From: Chloroflexota bacterium
Lineage (GTDB): Bacteria > Chloroflexota > Dehalococcoidia > JACQGW01
Length of the DNA stretch: 15,018 nt
Direction of reading: 5' to 3'
Assembly (NCBI GenBank): GCA_016199325.1
Contig: JACQGW010000136.1
Span: 1-15,018, forward strand
Shown here: one piece after another, positions 13,204 to 15,018 of the stretch
Layout of the letters: the number at the start of each line of letters is the position of its first letter
Numbering within the stretch: the first letter of the stretch is position 1
Translations under genes and position numbers: made by a program
Notes under the pieces: model-generated
The model's input: only the letters and a program-made list of their open reading frames with translations
Databases searched by the model: none
Told to the model about the DNA's origin: nothing

Positions 13204-15018
13204 TCATCGTTCCATCCGGACGCTGCCCAGCAGCACGTGGTCGCCGCCGGCGACGAGGGCGAGGCGCTCGCCGGTTTCGAGGCGGTAGAGCCCGACCCGA
13301 AGGGCCAGCTCGCCGCCGGCGTTGCCGGCGACGGGCAGCTCGTGCTCGTCCACGACGATTTCGCCGGGCAGCCAGAGCGTCGTCGGCGCGGAGCCGCCTG
13401 CCGGCAGGCCGTCGTGCTGGCCGACGATACCCGTCGGGCCCGCCAGATGGGTGAAGACCGTATAGCTCGACAGGAGGCGCCGATCGGCCCGCCAGAAGAG
13501 CGTGAGCTTGAGCCGGCCGCCGGCACGCGCCGGGCCGTCGAGCCGGTAGCCGGCCAGCTCGATCCCCCCGGCGAATCGAGCTCCGATGATCCGGGCGGTC
13601 GGCGGGAGATCGCCCGCTGCTGCCACCGACCGGGCGCGCACGGTTAGCTGCCCCAGATCAGCACGCTGGCCCGCGAAGGAGAGGGCCAGCGTGTACTGGC
13701 CCGTCGGGAGACGCGGATCGACCGCCAGGGCTCGCTCTTCCGACAGCACGTCGCCGGGTTCCCAGGGAACCGACTTCAGGACCTCGCCGAGCACCGGGTG
13801 GACCTGCTCCGAATGGTCCTGGCCGTCGCCGGCGCGGAGCCCCAGGGCGAAGTCCGGCGGGGCCGCCATCGGAGCGCGCACCCGCCAGTAGAGGCGGAGG
13901 CCGATCTGCCCGCCGGCGTCGACGGTTTCCGGCAGGCTCAGCCGGACGCCGAGGAGATCGACGGCGCCGCTCGACAGATCGAGACGGCGATCGAGGCCCA
14001 GCGTGTCGGCGGCGGGAGGGCGTGACGGGCGGGCCAGATCCAGGTGGCCGAGCGGCGCCAGCGGCGCCATGCCGCCCGCGAGGGGCAGTGGCGCCGAGGT
14101 CCGCGCGTCGTAGACGCCCACCTCGACCGCTGCCCGAGTCGGCGGCGTGCCGGGCGATGGCTGGACGAGCGCGACGGCCAGCGTCTCGGTGCCGACCGGC
14201 CAGAAGCCGGTTGGCGCGCCGCGACCGTCGAACAGCACGACGTCGCTCTGGCCGAGCAGGTGCCCGGCGTCGTCCCGCAGGCGAACGGTGATCTTCAGGT
14301 CCGGCGGCAGCTCGGCGAGCGAGCGAAAGCGAAGCACCACCCAGGCGGGCCGGTCCATCGGCAGGGCCGGCCGATCGCCAGAGGCACCGAACGCCACGCC
14401 CACGAGCGCGAGGCGGTCGCCAAACTGGAAGCTCGCCGGCCGAAAACTGCCCAGGTCGAATGACGTGTCTGGCGGGAGGACGTAGCGATGGATCCGATAG
14501 CCGCCGAGAGCCTGGACCTCGACGGACTGCGCCGTCTTCCCGAGCAGGAACGGCACCAGCCCCCAGGGATCGTTGTCCACCGTGTCGCTGGCCTCCCAGA
14601 AGACGGTGCGGCGGCCGGCGACGAGCCGAGTCAGATCGGCGGCCACCGTCGCCGGCCGCGTGACGAAGTGGTCGCGTCGAGCCGGGCTCCGCTGATAAAA
14701 GGCCAGCGGGTGATCCGGCGGCCAGAAGAGCAGAGCGGCCTCGGTGGCCGTCGCCGAGACGTAGGCGGCCGGCGTGCGTGCGTCGGGCTTGCCCGATGCT
14801 GGGTCGAAATAGACGCCACGCAGGCCGGCAGCGGCCGCGCCGACAAGCGCGATCGCGCCGACGACGGCAAAGGCTGATTGGAGGGGCGCGCCCCCACCCC
14901 CGGCCCTTCTCGCGCCTGGGACTCGTAGGAACTCGTAGGAACTCGTAGGAACTCGGGGAAGGATGAGAGACGCTCCCTCACCCCCGGCCCCTCTCCCGTG
15001 CGCGGGAGAGGGGAGGAG
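13204..15018 (-). CDS. C-terminal part of a large membrane protein, GT39-like with beta-sandwich ectodomains (5' partial)
   Basis: The frame is open from the stop at 13204 to the window edge (604 codons), with no start codon upstream of a GTG at 14646. Coding character continues above that GTG. A helix near 14815-14880 (SAFAVVGAIALVGAAAAGL) is followed by RGVYFDPASGKPDARTPAAY, which resembles the last helix and post-membrane segment of GT39-type glycosyltransferases. After that, residues encoded by 14640-13204 form two or three beta-rich, Pro/Gly-rich modules (such as IELAGYRLDGPARAGGRLKL, LYWRVRAP and LFWRAD) common in surface proteins of Chloroflexota. Beyond 14881 the codons read a palindromic repeat. 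So the gene either carries an in-frame repeat insertion or is broken here. If the window is a whole contig, the N-terminus is lost to assembly. Function is inferred from architecture. Confidence 0.6.
   Translation of the reverse strand, partial: LLPSPAHGRGAGGEGASLILPRVPTSSYEFLRVPGARRAGGGGAPLQSAFAVVGAIALVGAAAAGLRGVYFDPASGKPDARTPAAYVSATATEAALLFWPPDHPLAFYQRSPARRDHFVTRPATVAADLTRLVAGRRTVFWEASDTVDNDPWGLVPFLLGKTAQSVEVQALGGYRIHRYVLPPDTSFDLGSFRPASFQFGDRLALVGVAFGASGDRPALPMDRPAWVVLRFRSLAELPPDLKITVRLRDDAGHLLGQSDVVLFDGRGAPTGFWPVGTETLAVALVQPSPGTPPTRAAVEVGVYDARTSAPLPLAGGMAPLAPLGHLDLARPSRPPAADTLGLDRRLDLSSGAVDLLGVRLSLPETVDAGGQIGLRLYWRVRAPMAAPPDFALGLRAGDGQDHSEQVHPVLGEVLKSVPWEPGDVLSEERALAVDPRLPTGQYTLALSFAGQRADLGQLTVRARSVAAAGDLPPTARIIGARFAGGIELAGYRLDGPARAGGRLKLTLFWRADRRLLSSYTVFTHLAGPTGIVGQHDGLPAGGSAPTTLWLPGEIVVDEHELPVAGNAGGELALRVGLYRLETGERLALVAGGDHVLLGSVRMER
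14884..15018. repeat. REP-like palindromic repeat at the window edge
   Basis: Contains CCCCCACCCCCGGCCC (14891-14906) and CCCTCACCCCCGGCCCC. The latter leads to a hairpin CCCCTCTCCCG/CGGGAGAGGGG (14988-14998 with 15003-15013) with a TGCG loop. The core matches the element at 7411-7530. It probably is one copy of a multicopy family, which would explain why the sequence stops here. Confidence 0.75.
14921..14955. repeat. tandem repeat, 10-bp unit ACTCGTAGGA x 3.5
   Basis: Three exact copies at 14921, 14931 and 14941 plus a half copy ACTCG at 14951-14955. It sits between the two arms of the palindromic repeat. Copies are identical, so it is either young or prone to slippage. Confidence 0.9.

Noticed and set aside
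14921..14955. CRISPR or iteron-type origin from the 10-bp tandem repeats
   Set aside because: The units abut with no spacers, and there is no replication gene or AT-rich region nearby.

Overview
The window is high-GC bacterial DNA. The first bases hold the 5' part of a 16S rRNA gene on the minus strand. The rRNA 5' domain, the mix of lifestyle genes and the coding style suggest an uncultured Chloroflexota-like organism, but this is inference from memory and not a placement. One end lies inside 16S and the other inside a GC-rich palindromic repeat. Both are classic assembly break points, so the window may be a whole metagenomic contig.

Left part (1-3861, minus strand): 16S rRNA 5' domain; a leader with a boxA-like element; two tandem sigma70-type rRNA promoters that look like copies of one another; an intrinsic terminator; and, about 60 bp beyond it, a near-consensus promoter that could drive a roughly 78-nt structured small RNA ending at that terminator. 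Then comes a two-gene operon: a large membrane iron-sulfur oxidoreductase of the HdrD/EMO type (ETF to quinone electron transfer) overlapping an extended-SDR NAD-dependent epimerase by ATGA.

Centre-left (4039-7463, plus): a divergent promoter pair, then an overlapping three-gene operon encoding a SAM methyltransferase, a DUF362 protein and a 14-helix DHA2-type MFS exporter. The exporter's last codons run into a palindromic repeat element.

Centre (7533-9544, plus): a promoter with an extended -10 box, a secreted or lipid-anchored C39-like cysteine peptidase, an orphan Cys-rich frame, and a DUF6398 protein. Then, convergent, a YflT-like general-stress protein with a glycine-rich hydrophobic core. 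A small scar region follows (10317-10673): a Phd/YefM antitoxin gene that has lost its C-terminus and partner toxin, fused tail-to-tail to an MFS transporter N-terminal remnant broken by a 5-bp duplication.

Right part (10696-13095, minus): a gat operon in the order gatC, a 51-aa gene, a 134-aa gene, gatA. The two small genes are unrecognised. It starts from an extended -10 promoter next to an inverted repeat. At the end (13204-15018, minus) is the C-terminal part of a large membrane protein, probably glycosyltransferase-39-like with beta-sandwich extracytoplasmic domains. Its frame runs open through a REP-like repeat and a 10-bp tandem repeat to the window edge.
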